Source: Lachnospiraceae bacterium (GTDB lineage: Bacteria; Bacillota; Clostridia; Lachnospirales; Lachnospiraceae). Taken from it: DNA of 21,730 nucleotides. This document shows, in pieces, positions 15,478 through 21,694 of this stretch (position 1 is its first letter; each line of letters starts with the position of its first letter). The DNA lies in contig JAAUZW010000044.1 of assembly GCA_014804385.1 (NCBI GenBank), positions 34,434 to 56,163 of the forward strand. Reading direction: 5' to 3'. The notes beneath the pieces were generated by a model. It was not told where the DNA came from. It did no database searches and was given only the letters and a program-made list of their open reading frames with translations. The translations under genes and the position numbers were made by a program.

Positions 15478-15972
15478 ATGATAAATAAACTGCATTTTGA
15501 AATGATCAGGTTATATAGTGGAGATGTAAAAAGAATACAGCATTTCTGTAAGGTTCACAGCTACGCAAAGCTGATTGCCGAAATGGAGAACATAGATGCA
15601 GACACCTTGTTTATTCTTGAAACAGCGGCATTGACACATGACATAGGCATTCATTACTGTGAAGAGAAATATGGCAGCTGCAATGGAAAACTCCAGGAAA
15701 AAGAAGGCCCTGAAATTGCAAAAAGGCTTTTGGCGGATCTGCATTTCGAGGAGCAAGTGTCTGAGCGGGTTCAGTATCTGATTGCGCATCATCATACCTA
15801 TGATAATATTGATGGTATGGATTATCAAATACTTGTAGAAGCGGATTTTCTGGTAAATTTATATGAGGACGGGATATCAAAGCAAGAGATAGAGCGTGCA
15901 TATAAGAAAATTTTCAGAACCGATTCAGGAAAGAAGCTGTGCAGAGAAATATTTCATTTGAATTTGGATTGA
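15478..15972 (+). CDS. HD-domain phosphohydrolase
   Basis: A 164-aa single-domain HD-superfamily protein, a metal-dependent phosphohydrolase type that usually acts on nucleotides or related phosphates. Metal-binding positions visible: His27 (KVHSYA), His54-Asp55 in LTHDIGIHYC, a His triplet (104-106, IAHHHTYDN) and Asp123 in LVEADFLVNLYEDG. This is the arrangement of the small stand-alone HD proteins common in Clostridia. ATG 15478 follows GAGAGGAG with normal spacing. It lies 40 bases after the hydrolase remnant on the same strand. The substrate cannot be predicted. Confidence 0.85.
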   Translation: MINKLHFEMIRLYSGDVKRIQHFCKVHSYAKLIAEMENIDADTLFILETAALTHDIGIHYCEEKYGSCNGKLQEKEGPEIAKRLLADLHFEEQVSERVQYLIAHHHTYDNIDGMDYQILVEADFLVNLYEDGISKQEIERAYKKIFRTDSGKKLCREIFHLNLD

Positions 15973-16010
15973 ATTGCGGTTTGCAGGACTGGGAATTTTG
16001 AAGTTTGAAG

Positions 16011-16047
16011 GGGATAAACAGAGTGACAAAATTGGATTTTGTGGTGG
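16011..16047 (+). repeat. Array junction element, copy 1 (HD gene / methyltransferase remnant)
   Basis: Contains GATAAACAGAGT (16013-16024), which matches 11 of 12 bases at 21659-21670, followed by ACAAAATTGGATTTTGT (16026-16042), a 7-bp palindromic stem with a TGG loop, and then GGTGG (16043-16047) serving as SD for the ATG at 16055. The left outer arm seen in other copies is not recognisable here. Confidence 0.65.
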
Positions 16048-16054
16048 TAATGCA

Positions 16055-16096
16055 ATGACTAATCCATGGAAAGAAATTAGTTTAATTAGATTTTGA
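16055..16096 (+). pseudogene. N-terminal stub of a SAM-methyltransferase-like gene
   Basis: ATG 16055, seven bases after GGTGG, opens MTNPWKEISLIRF and stops at TGA 16094. The N-P-W-K-x-I-x-L opening resembles the N-terminus of class I SAM-dependent methyltransferases often seen in Lachnospiraceae (NPWK-x-ISL-x-x-YE). The remainder of the gene is missing and the next junction element begins seven bases after the stop. It is read as a cassette that lost its interior. The family assignment rests on ten residues and is tentative. Confidence 0.4.
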
Positions 16097-16102
16097 ACGC
16101 TG

Positions 16103-16154
16103 ATTCCGGGTTAGTCGAGGAGGTAGACTAAGTAACAAAATCGGAATTTGGAGG
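16103..16154 (+). repeat. Array junction element, copy 2 (upstream of Lnt-like gene)
   Basis: Outer arms ATTCCG (16103-16108) and CGGAAT (16142-16147) are perfect complements 33 bases apart. An inner stem, TTAGTC (16111-16116) with GACTAA (16126-16131), nests inside. The 23 bases 16111-16133 match 21648-21670 at 19 positions. The right end ACAAAATCGGAATTTG runs into GGAGG (16150-16154), the SD of the next gene. Confidence 0.75.
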
Positions 16155-16164
16155 TGAAATTCTT

Positions 16165-17646
16165 TTGAAACAGTTTTTAAAAAAACATAGTTTTCTCATA
16201 TACATAATCACAAGTTTTCTAATTTATGTACTTTCCAACGGGGAATGGAATATTCCGATTTTTGCATGGGTTTACCCTATTCTGTTTCTTGGCATGGGTT
16301 ATTTCGATAAAACACGAAAAGCGTATTCTGCAATAATTCTTTGCTATGCCCTTGGATTTGTGATTCAGTTTTGGAAAGTAATTGGAATGGATATAAAAAT
16401 ATGCATTATTGTAGGCATTTTATTAGCGCTTTTAAAAGTTTTGCCGTATTTCTATTGGATAAAATCCAAAATGAGATTTCAGGATACGATTATTGTTGCA
16501 AGTATCATGGTGTTAATAGAATATATTATTTATTTAATCTATCCGATTTTAGGCGGTTTGTCTGATGCTTATACACAATTTCAAAATTTGTACCTGCTGC
16601 AAATCGTGACAATAACCGGGATTTACGGGATTACTTTTATCATGTATTGGACTGCGGCAATGGTAATATGGATTTGGAATAACAGGAGCAATCAAAAGGT
16701 ATTAAGAAAGTATGTTGCGGTATTTGCTTCGGTCATTGGGCTGATATTTATTTATGGTATTGTCATGTATCATTTTGTAGGAAATCCAAAAGAAAGTGTT
16801 AGAATAGCCGGTGTGACAGTACCGGTTTCTCATCTTTTGAATGATGATGAAGATGTATATGCCACATTTTATACAGATACCTTTACTGATGAAAATTTGA
16901 CAAACACGCAGGATAAACTGGCATCTGTGACGGACGAACTTTTCATCAAAACAAAGCAGGAGACAGAAGCCGGCGCAAAGATTGTTTTCTGGTCTGAATT
17001 GAATGGAGCAGTTCTTAAGCAGGATGAAGCGGCGCTTTTACAGAGAGCGTCAACTACTGCAAAAGAAGAAGGAATTTATCTGATTGTTTCGCTCTTAGTG
17101 AAAACGCCTTATGAAAGCTTAAAGGAAAATAAAACAGTTGCATTTAATCCGCAAGGGGAGAAGGTTGCAGAATATTTTAAGTACGGGCGCTCTATTGGAG
17201 AACTGTGTCAAAAAGGCGATGGAGAACTGCAAAGCTTCGATACGGAATATGGAAAACTCGCAACGTTCATATGCTCTGATATGGCTTTTGCATCAAAGAT
17301 ACAGCAGGCAGGAAAAAGCAATGTGGATATTTTGCTGGTTCCGGCTTCTGACTGGAGGGAAATGACATTACTTGCCACAAAAACTGCCATTGTACGTGCC
17401 GTTGAAAATGGAAGCAATATCATCAGGCATACAAACAGAGGAATGTCGATCGTGTCTGACAATAGGGGGAATATACTTGCACAGACAAATTATTTTCAAT
17501 CAGATACAAAAACTTTAGCTGCACAGGTCATCACAAATGGACGTTTTACCTTATATTCACATGTAGGTAATATATTTGTATATCTATGTGGCATATATGT
17601 ATTAGGAAGTTTCATAATTCCAAAATGTCTAAATAGAAGGCGATAA
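16165..17646 (+). CDS. Apolipoprotein N-acyltransferase-like protein (membrane + CN-hydrolase)
   Basis: A 493-aa protein with the overall layout of Lnt, the enzyme that N-acylates lipoproteins. About seven hydrophobic helices lie in residues 9-206, then a carbon-nitrogen hydrolase (nitrilase-type) domain at about 212-455, then a last helix (about 465-484). The catalytic triad Glu-Lys-Cys is present: Glu278 in IVFWSELNG, Lys339 in VAEYFKYGRSIGE and Cys370 in ATFICSDMAF. Surrounding residues differ from proteobacterial Lnt (WSE in place of WPE, CSD in place of CYE), so lipoproteins may not be the substrate; another amidase or acyltransferase reaction is possible. The start is TTG 16165, eight bases after a good SD (GGAGGTG) formed by the right end of the junction element. 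Confidence 0.75.
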   Translation: MKQFLKKHSFLIYIITSFLIYVLSNGEWNIPIFAWVYPILFLGMGYFDKTRKAYSAIILCYALGFVIQFWKVIGMDIKICIIVGILLALLKVLPYFYWIKSKMRFQDTIIVASIMVLIEYIIYLIYPILGGLSDAYTQFQNLYLLQIVTITGIYGITFIMYWTAAMVIWIWNNRSNQKVLRKYVAVFASVIGLIFIYGIVMYHFVGNPKESVRIAGVTVPVSHLLNDDEDVYATFYTDTFTDENLTNTQDKLASVTDELFIKTKQETEAGAKIVFWSELNGAVLKQDEAALLQRASTTAKEEGIYLIVSLLVKTPYESLKENKTVAFNPQGEKVAEYFKYGRSIGELCQKGDGELQSFDTEYGKLATFICSDMAFASKIQQAGKSNVDILLVPASDWREMTLLATKTAIVRAVENGSNIIRHTNRGMSIVSDNRGNILAQTNYFQSDTKTLAAQVITNGRFTLYSHVGNIFVYLCGIYVLGSFIIPKCLNRRR

Positions 17647-17647
17647 G

Positions 17648-17690
17648 CAAATTCCAGTTTTCCAGCTAGACAAATTTGAATTTGTGGAGG
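17648..17690 (+). repeat. Array junction element, copy 3 (upstream of NUDIX gene)
   Basis: Outer arms CAAATTC (17648-17654) and GAATTTG (17678-17684) are perfect complements 23 bases apart; extending inward, 11 of 13 positions pair. An inner palindrome ACAAAT-TTGA-ATTTGT (17670-17685) overlaps the right arm. GGAGG (17686-17690) is the SD of the next gene. Bases 17656-17689 align with 19468-19501 at 27 positions, with two single-base gaps. The element begins one base after the stop of the previous gene. Confidence 0.75.
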
Positions 17691-17700
17691 CTTTATAACA

Positions 17701-18201
17701 ATGAAAATGTATGATTGTGGTTTTACCAAGGAAAGTAATTGGTTTAGATATCGTGCAGGAGCAATTATTATAGAAAATGGTTGTGTGCTTTTTGCAGGAA
17801 ATGAGAAGGATAATTACTTATATTCCATCGGTGGCGGTGTTCATATGGGCGAAACCGCTGAGGATGCGGTTCTTCGCGAGGTCTTTGAGGAAACGGGTGT
17901 GCATTATGAGATAGACCATTTAGCGGTTATCCATGAGAATTTTTTTAATGAGAATAGTGGAACTTTAAAGGGATTAAATTGCCATGAAATAAGTTTCTAT
18001 TTCCTAATGAAATCAAGAGGAACGAAAGAACTTCACAGCAATAGTTTAGTTCATGGAGTGAAAGAACAAATGCACTGGATACCGATAAATGATTTGGACA
18101 AATACATTGCATTCCCAGGTTTTATGAAAGATTATCTTAGTAAAGAACATTTTGGAATAGAACATATAGTAACTGATGAAAGAAAATTTACAAAGGAATG
18201 A
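17701..18201 (+). CDS. NUDIX hydrolase
   Basis: A 166-aa NUDIX-family pyrophosphohydrolase, acting on nucleoside diphosphates linked to another moiety. The NUDIX box is complete at residues 45-67: GGVHMGETAEDAVLREVFEE followed by TGV, with Glu51, Arg59, Glu60, Glu63 and Glu64 in place. It is preceded by strand AGAIIIENGCVLFAG and followed by CHEISFYFLMKS. The substrate cannot be inferred; stand-alone members include dNTP-cleaning and housecleaning enzymes. ATG 17701 follows GGAGG by ten bases. Its stop codon overlaps a micro-ORF ATG at 18198. Confidence 0.9.
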   Translation: MKMYDCGFTKESNWFRYRAGAIIIENGCVLFAGNEKDNYLYSIGGGVHMGETAEDAVLREVFEETGVHYEIDHLAVIHENFFNENSGTLKGLNCHEISFYFLMKSRGTKELHSNSLVHGVKEQMHWIPINDLDKYIAFPGFMKDYLSKEHFGIEHIVTDERKFTKE

Positions 18202-18259
18202 GAACTATTCATGCTTTTGGTGGCAAGAGAATATTATAGTTATCTTGTGGAGAAAAAAT

Positions 18260-18454
18260 ATGTCTGAACGTGAAGAAAAATTTGAAAAGATGCTACAGGC
18301 AATTCAAACGGAATATAAGGATACCGTAAATAAAATGGAAAACCTGAGGTTGGAAGGTAAAACAAAAACCGTAACCTATAAGCAGCTTATGGGTACAAAA
18401 GTTGCGCTTCAAAATATGCTTTCAAGATATGAAATATATGGACTTCTGGAATGA
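18260..18454 (+). CDS. Small conserved-looking hypothetical protein
   Basis: A 64-aa, charged, helical protein (MSEREEKFEKMLQAIQTEY, then EGKTKTVTYKQLMGTKVAL and a closing RYEIYGLLE). There is no signal peptide or cysteine. It looks like a compact two- or three-helix protein with a short central strand (KTKTVTYKQLMG). ATG 18260 is chosen because GTGGAG (18247-18252) lies seven bases upstream; the frame is open further 5' without SD support. I do not recognise a named family, although proteins like this seem familiar as single genes beside GNAT and NUDIX genes in Lachnospiraceae. Confidence 0.7.
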   Translation: MSEREEKFEKMLQAIQTEYKDTVNKMENLRLEGKTKTVTYKQLMGTKVALQNMLSRYEIYGLLE

Positions 18455-18505
18455 TATGTCGAGTTTGTTAGACTGATAATTTAGAGGTTGTTGGGGTGGA
18501 TTGTG

Positions 18506-19015
18506 ATGGCAAAAGCTTTATTTTTAGATATAGATGGCGTACTTAATTCTAATTTTTGGAATGATAGCCATCAGAAGGAAATAAGCGATGGAACATTAGT
18601 TGATGAGGAGAAAATTAAGATATTAGCCTCCTTAGTAAAAAGAACAAATGCAAAAATAATTCTTCATTCCGGATGGCGCTTTTGGATTGACTATGAATTA
18701 AGACCACTTGGTACAGAGGCAGAGAGATTGGTAGAGATGCTTGCCAAAGAAGATTTGTTTATCGATGGAGTCACCCCGGATCTAACTACCGAGGAAATCA
18801 GAGAAACCAAGAAATTTAGTTTGGTAAAGGCAGATGAAATCCTTTTATGGTTGAAGCAGCATAGTGATATTACGGAGTGGGTGGTTCTTGATGACCTGGA
18901 TTTACATTCTGTTAAGATTGATCAGCATCAGGTGAAAACAGATCCGACAATAGGATTAACCCTTGAGGATATTGAAAAAGCAGAAAAGATTTTGGAAGGT
19001 TTAATTTCTGGGTAG
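18506..19015 (+). CDS. HAD-fold hydrolase (Swiss-army-knife HAD type)
   Basis: A 169-aa HAD-superfamily protein. Motif I is FLDIDGVLN with Asp8 (nucleophile) and Asp10; motif II is IILHSGWR with Ser55; a motif IV-like acidic cluster is WVVLDDLDLH (Asp129, Asp130). The form in which LHSGWR carries the motif II serine and no cap domain is present matches the stand-alone HAD domains related to those in Swiss-army-knife RNA-repair proteins. A phosphatase activity on a nucleotide or nucleic-acid end is possible but not shown. ATG 18506 follows GGGGTGG (18493-18499) by six bases; earlier TTG codons in frame are less likely starts. Confidence 0.8.
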   Translation: MAKALFLDIDGVLNSNFWNDSHQKEISDGTLVDEEKIKILASLVKRTNAKIILHSGWRFWIDYELRPLGTEAERLVEMLAKEDLFIDGVTPDLTTEEIRETKKFSLVKADEILLWLKQHSDITEWVVLDDLDLHSVKIDQHQVKTDPTIGLTLEDIEKAEKILEGLISG

Positions 19016-19044
19016 AAAAAACGGTATTTGATAAGGTACATATT

Positions 19045-19461
19045 GTGAGTGATCATGAAAAACTCGCCAATTTAGCGGTATTGATGTGGGATAGCAATTC
19101 TGTTAATGAACTGATTACCGAATTTTCAGAAACTATTTCTAATGGTAAATCACAATTCTTTTTAAAATATGAAGATGATATGCCCATAGGTTTTGCTCAG
19201 TGTCAGTTGCGTTACGATTATGTGGAGGGAACAAGCACAACTTCGGTTGGTTACTTAGAAGGGATTTATATCAAAGAAGGGTATCGCAATAAAGGATATG
19301 CGAAAGAGTTATTATCAGATTGTGAGGCATGGGCAAAAGATAATGGCGGTCAAGAGTTTGCCAGTGATTGTGAAATAGATAATGTAGGCAGTTTTTGCTT
19401 CCATAAACTTATGAATTTTACAGAAGCAAATAGAATTATTTGCTTTACTAAGGTATTGTAG
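19045..19461 (+). CDS. GNAT acetyltransferase resembling aminoglycoside 6'-N-acetyltransferases
   Basis: A 138-aa GNAT-fold enzyme that would transfer acetyl from acetyl-CoA. The acetyl-CoA loop is present as GYRNKGYAKEL (R/Q-x-x-G-x-G/A type). Several stretches match AAC(6')-I enzymes: PIGFAQCQLRYDYVEGT, VGYLEGIYI, then QEFASDCEIDN and a closing FCFHKLMNFTEANRIICF. Acetylation of an aminoglycoside-like amine is therefore possible, but chromosomal homologues often have other or no drug substrates and resistance cannot be concluded. The only usual start is GTG 19045, eight bases after GATAAGG. The upstream frame (VFDKVHIVSDHEKLANLAVL) stays protein-like, so the first ten residues may have been lost or a non-standard start may be used. 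Confidence 0.75.
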   Translation: MSDHEKLANLAVLMWDSNSVNELITEFSETISNGKSQFFLKYEDDMPIGFAQCQLRYDYVEGTSTTSVGYLEGIYIKEGYRNKGYAKELLSDCEAWAKDNGGQEFASDCEIDNVGSFCFHKLMNFTEANRIICFTKVL

Positions 19462-19467
19462 TATTTT

Positions 19468-19501
19468 AGTTTATCCAGTTGGAAAATCGGGATTTGCGGA
19501 G
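19468..19501 (+). repeat. Array junction element, copy 4 (after the acetyltransferase gene)
   Basis: Aligns with copy 3 (17656-17689) at 27 positions, with two single-base gaps. It has AGTTTATCCAG on the left and AAATCGGGATTTG followed by CGGAG on the right. The AAAT-CGGG-ATTT core is a short palindrome. The left outer arm is degenerate. It begins six bases after the stop of the acetyltransferase gene. A micro-ORF (ATG 19507, MRHNRAYDIFESITVF, stop 19557) follows the SD-like CGGAG and may be a cassette stub. Confidence 0.65.
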
Positions 19502-19607
19502 AAGAAATGCGACATAATAGAGCATACGATATATTTGAATCCATCACAGTTTTCTAAAATAATGAACGGTGCGAAAACAATATACTCTTCAAAGGAAGGT
19601 GCTACAT

Positions 19608-20675
19608 ATGGCAACGAAAAGGAAAACACTGCCCAAAGAAATTGATGAACTGTTGAAGGTGGGGGACTTGGAAGAGCTAAAAAAGAGGTTTGTGCAGTGC
19701 GAACCTAATGCCCTGCATATCAATAAATTCGGCTCGAATATCTTTTCCAGAACGCCTATACCGAGAGAATTTGCTGTTTGGGCGAAGGAGCAGGGCGCCG
19801 ATATCAATTTTGCGGACCACTACGGCAAGACGCCTATTTTTTATCATGCAAGTTCCTGGTGCGGAGATGTTCAGTTGCTCATTGACTTAGGCGCTGAGGT
19901 CAATGTGGCATCAGGCGGCGTCACACCGCTGCATTATGCTGCCATGTATGGCCGACCGAAAGCAGTAAAGGTTTTGTTAGACTCTGGTGCAGATGTCGAG
20001 GCCAGACCGAAGGATGTGTTTGGAAGGAGGCAATCCCCTCTGGAAATGACGCTGATACAGAATCGCGTCCCGTTTTCTACTTTGATGGAAGTTTGCACTT
20101 TATTGCTTGATTACGGAGCAAAAATAACCAATGAATGCAGGAATGCAGTAGATGATATCGGTAAAAACTTTGAGCGTGTAAAGGGCGGGATCCAGAACGA
20201 GGATTTTCTTAAAGAACAGACGGAGTCGCTGCAAAAGCTGTATATGACATTTGGCGTCACACCGGCAGAGGAGATTACTGTCCACGATGGTGTATCACCT
20301 ATCGTTATCAGCGAGGTTGGGTTCGTTAAGCAGTATAACAAGCTTTGGGAGTATTTAGTTCCGCCCCACGGTAAGGCCAAGACCGCTCAAGGCGAAGCTA
20401 TGCGTATTGTCGGCAAGGTCTCATATGAGATACTCGATAACGGTGGTATGAACTGGGACGGCGACTTTCGCAAAATGCTTCGTGTTCTGCCGGAGTATTT
20501 CCGGCTTGGAAATCCTTTATCTGAGGAAGACATAGCCGAAGTGGAACGTCTTACACACATTCTCTGGGATGGCAGGGGGATTGATGAACCCACGAAGCTT
20601 TGCGCCTATGCCGTAGCGTGGGTCTTAAAAAATCCAGAGGTTATTGCACCGCTTTCTGCGGACTATGCGCGTTAA
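19608..20675 (+). CDS. Ankyrin-repeat protein with conserved C-terminal domain
   Basis: A 355-aa soluble protein. About four ankyrin repeats lie in residues 39-173, the clearest at 104-133 (GVTPLHYAAMYGRPKAVKVL followed by LDSGADVEA), with weaker ones before (YGKTPIFYHAS, LIDLGAEVNV) and after (SPLEMTLIQN, LLLDYGAKI). The C-terminal half (about 225-355) is a separate domain that I do not recognise by name (SEVGFVKQYNKLWEYLVPP, then TAQGEAMRIVGK and LDNGGMNWDGDFRKML). Ankyrins imply protein binding; no catalytic motif is visible. ATG 19608 follows GGAAGG; an in-frame start at 19569 is less likely. Its base composition is noticeably more GC-rich than the genes on either side, which suggests a different origin. 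Confidence 0.85.
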   Translation: MATKRKTLPKEIDELLKVGDLEELKKRFVQCEPNALHINKFGSNIFSRTPIPREFAVWAKEQGADINFADHYGKTPIFYHASSWCGDVQLLIDLGAEVNVASGGVTPLHYAAMYGRPKAVKVLLDSGADVEARPKDVFGRRQSPLEMTLIQNRVPFSTLMEVCTLLLDYGAKITNECRNAVDDIGKNFERVKGGIQNEDFLKEQTESLQKLYMTFGVTPAEEITVHDGVSPIVISEVGFVKQYNKLWEYLVPPHGKAKTAQGEAMRIVGKVSYEILDNGGMNWDGDFRKMLRVLPEYFRLGNPLSEEDIAEVERLTHILWDGRGIDEPTKLCAYAVAWVLKNPEVIAPLSADYAR

Positions 20676-20736
20676 ACAGTTGTTACTGGGAGTCACTGTA
20701 TCAATATAACTTTGCGCGAAATACTAATTACTGCTC

Positions 20737-20776
20737 AATTCCAATTTGACGGTAAATAAGAAAATCTTGGAATTTG
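20737..20776 (+). repeat. Array junction element, copy 5 (upstream of the 20815 gene)
   Basis: Outer arms AATTCCAA (20737-20744) and TTGGAATT (20767-20774) are perfect 8-base complements separated by 22 bases. The right end reads AAAATCTTGGAATTTG. The left arm ATTCCAATT also occurs at 21641-21649 in copy 6. An open frame runs through the element into the next gene, but a better SD and ATG lie downstream. Confidence 0.7.
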
Positions 20777-20814
20777 TATGGCATCCGTTTATCCCTATTA
20801 AAGGAGAACAGGCT

Positions 20815-21276
20815 ATGATTGTGAGATGGACCCCACAGTGGTATGAGCTAGACCAATCCATTGTAGTTGGAGATGTTGATTGGTTCTATTTGTCAAAAGA
20901 TAATCTTTATTTTGCCAGTGGCCTTTCGGGAAACGGTGATTGTGAAGTCAAAGCAAAAATATCAAAGATCACCCATCCGGAATTAGGAGATATCAGAGGT
21001 ATCATAACGATTGGGTTGGACTACTCAATATACCTTAGCGATGGAGATATGATAATTGTAAATGCTGAAGAATCTCCAGGCGACTTTGAAAGCTCTGAAT
21101 ATATTGTAAATGAATGGGGCTTTGATGTGGATATCAATATTATTGAAAAAACCGGACTGACATCTATTGAAAGATTAAAAATGCTCGGTCATAACGAAAT
21201 GAAAGTACGGGAACAGGAACGCATCAGAAGATATAAAGCTTTACTGGATTTAACAGAAGTAGATTGGGATTACTAA
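20815..21276 (+). CDS. Hypothetical protein
   Basis: A 153-aa acidic protein of unknown function. It is predicted to be beta-rich in its first 110 residues (DWFYLSKDNLYFASGLSG, CEVKAKISKITHPELGDIRG, IITIGLDYSIYLSDGDMII) with a helical, charged tail (EMKVREQERIRRYKALLDL). It has no signal peptide, membrane segment or recognisable catalytic motif. ATG 20815 is preferred because AAAGGAGAA (from 20800) sits just upstream. An earlier in-frame TTG at 20746 would put the junction repeat inside the protein, which is unlikely. It may belong to an immunity-like or DUF family, but I cannot name one. Confidence 0.65.
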   Translation: MIVRWTPQWYELDQSIVVGDVDWFYLSKDNLYFASGLSGNGDCEVKAKISKITHPELGDIRGIITIGLDYSIYLSDGDMIIVNAEESPGDFESSEYIVNEWGFDVDINIIEKTGLTSIERLKMLGHNEMKVREQERIRRYKALLDLTEVDWDY

Positions 21277-21282
21277 CCCTGT

Positions 21283-21306
21283 TCAATCAATTTCAGAGTT
21301 GATTGA
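21283..21306. other. Inverted repeat after the 20815 gene
   Basis: TCAATCAA (21283-21290) and TTGATTGA (21299-21306) form a perfect 8-bp stem with an 8-base loop, six bases after the stop codon. No T-run follows directly, so it is not a standard terminator. A second short stem (GCAAC/GTTGC, 21336-21351) followed by CCCTG and seven T residues (21357-21363) might terminate instead. Confidence 0.5.
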
Positions 21307-21361
21307 GATCTGGCATAATCAGTGCTCGAAATATTGCAACAGTATAGTTGCCCCTGTTTTT

Positions 21362-21390
21362 TTGAGCGGTGGGGAAAATAGTATTATGAT
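21362..21390 (+). promoter_or_regulatory. Candidate sigma-A promoter before the GNAT remnant
   Basis: TTGAGC (21362-21367), a 17-base spacer, then TATGAT (21385-21390). It overlaps the T-run of a possible terminator. It would give a leader of about 30 bases before ATG 21426, where GAAGGAGAA supplies an SD. It shows that not every unit in this region lacks its own promoter. Confidence 0.45.
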
Positions 21391-21425
21391 GTATTTGGAG
21401 AATTATTTGAAGGAGAACAGAGAAA

Positions 21426-21625
21426 ATGGATATTACACTGCATCTTATGTCTATTGATGAAAAAACACTCTTAATACGGCTGATGGAAAGATTGCAGGAT
21501 TTGCATTATTTTGTCCCCATTGTGACTATCGGAAGGAAGCGGACGCAAGGTGTTTTGGTGAGTTTTCTGTTATGCTGAAGTACCGAAGAATGGGAATTGG
21601 CAAACAGGTAGCCACACAACTTTGA
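21426..21625 (+). pseudogene. GNAT acetyltransferase with internal deletion
   Basis: ATG 21426 after a good SD opens MDITLHLMSIDEKTLLIRL. At about 21475-21482 the reading frame changes, and the sequence resumes as ADGKIAGFALFCPHCDYRKE, then ARCFGEFSVMLKYRRMGIGK and QVATQL before a TGA at 21623. The second part is GNAT motif A (RRMGIGK acetyl-CoA loop), preceded by strand KIAGFAL. In related proteins about 40-50 residues separate the two parts, so an internal segment has been deleted, and the C-terminal third after QVATQL is also missing. The gene is dead. Confidence 0.75.
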
Positions 21626-21640
21626 TAATGATCAGTATAG

Positions 21641-21689
21641 ATTCCAATTAGTGGAGGAGATAAACAAAGTTGGAAGTTATATAGGAGGG
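21641..21689 (+). repeat. Array junction element, copy 6 (before the last gene)
   Basis: Outer arms TTCCAA (21642-21647) and TTGGAA (21670-21675) are perfect complements 22 bases apart. Bases 21648-21670 match 16111-16133 at 19 of 23 positions, and GATAAACAAAGT matches copy 1 at 11 of 12. The right side continues to AGGAGGG (21683-21689), the SD of the next gene. Confidence 0.75.
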
Positions 21690-21694
21690 CTGAT

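Noticed and set aside
18198..18239. Micro-ORF MRTIHAFGGKRIL overlapping the NUDIX stop codon.
   Set aside because: Only 13 residues and not recognisable; could be a gene stub but chance is equally likely.
19016..19036. Possible junction element before the acetyltransferase (AAAAAACGGTATTTGATAAGG).
   Set aside because: Resembles the right half of copy 2 but has no left arm, and the same bases read as a plausible N-terminal extension of the acetyltransferase.
20671..20677. GTTAAAC, matching the integron core GTTRRRY, at the end of the ankyrin gene.
   Set aside because: A seven-base degenerate motif is expected by chance, it includes coding bases, and no partner RYYYAAC at attC spacing was seen.
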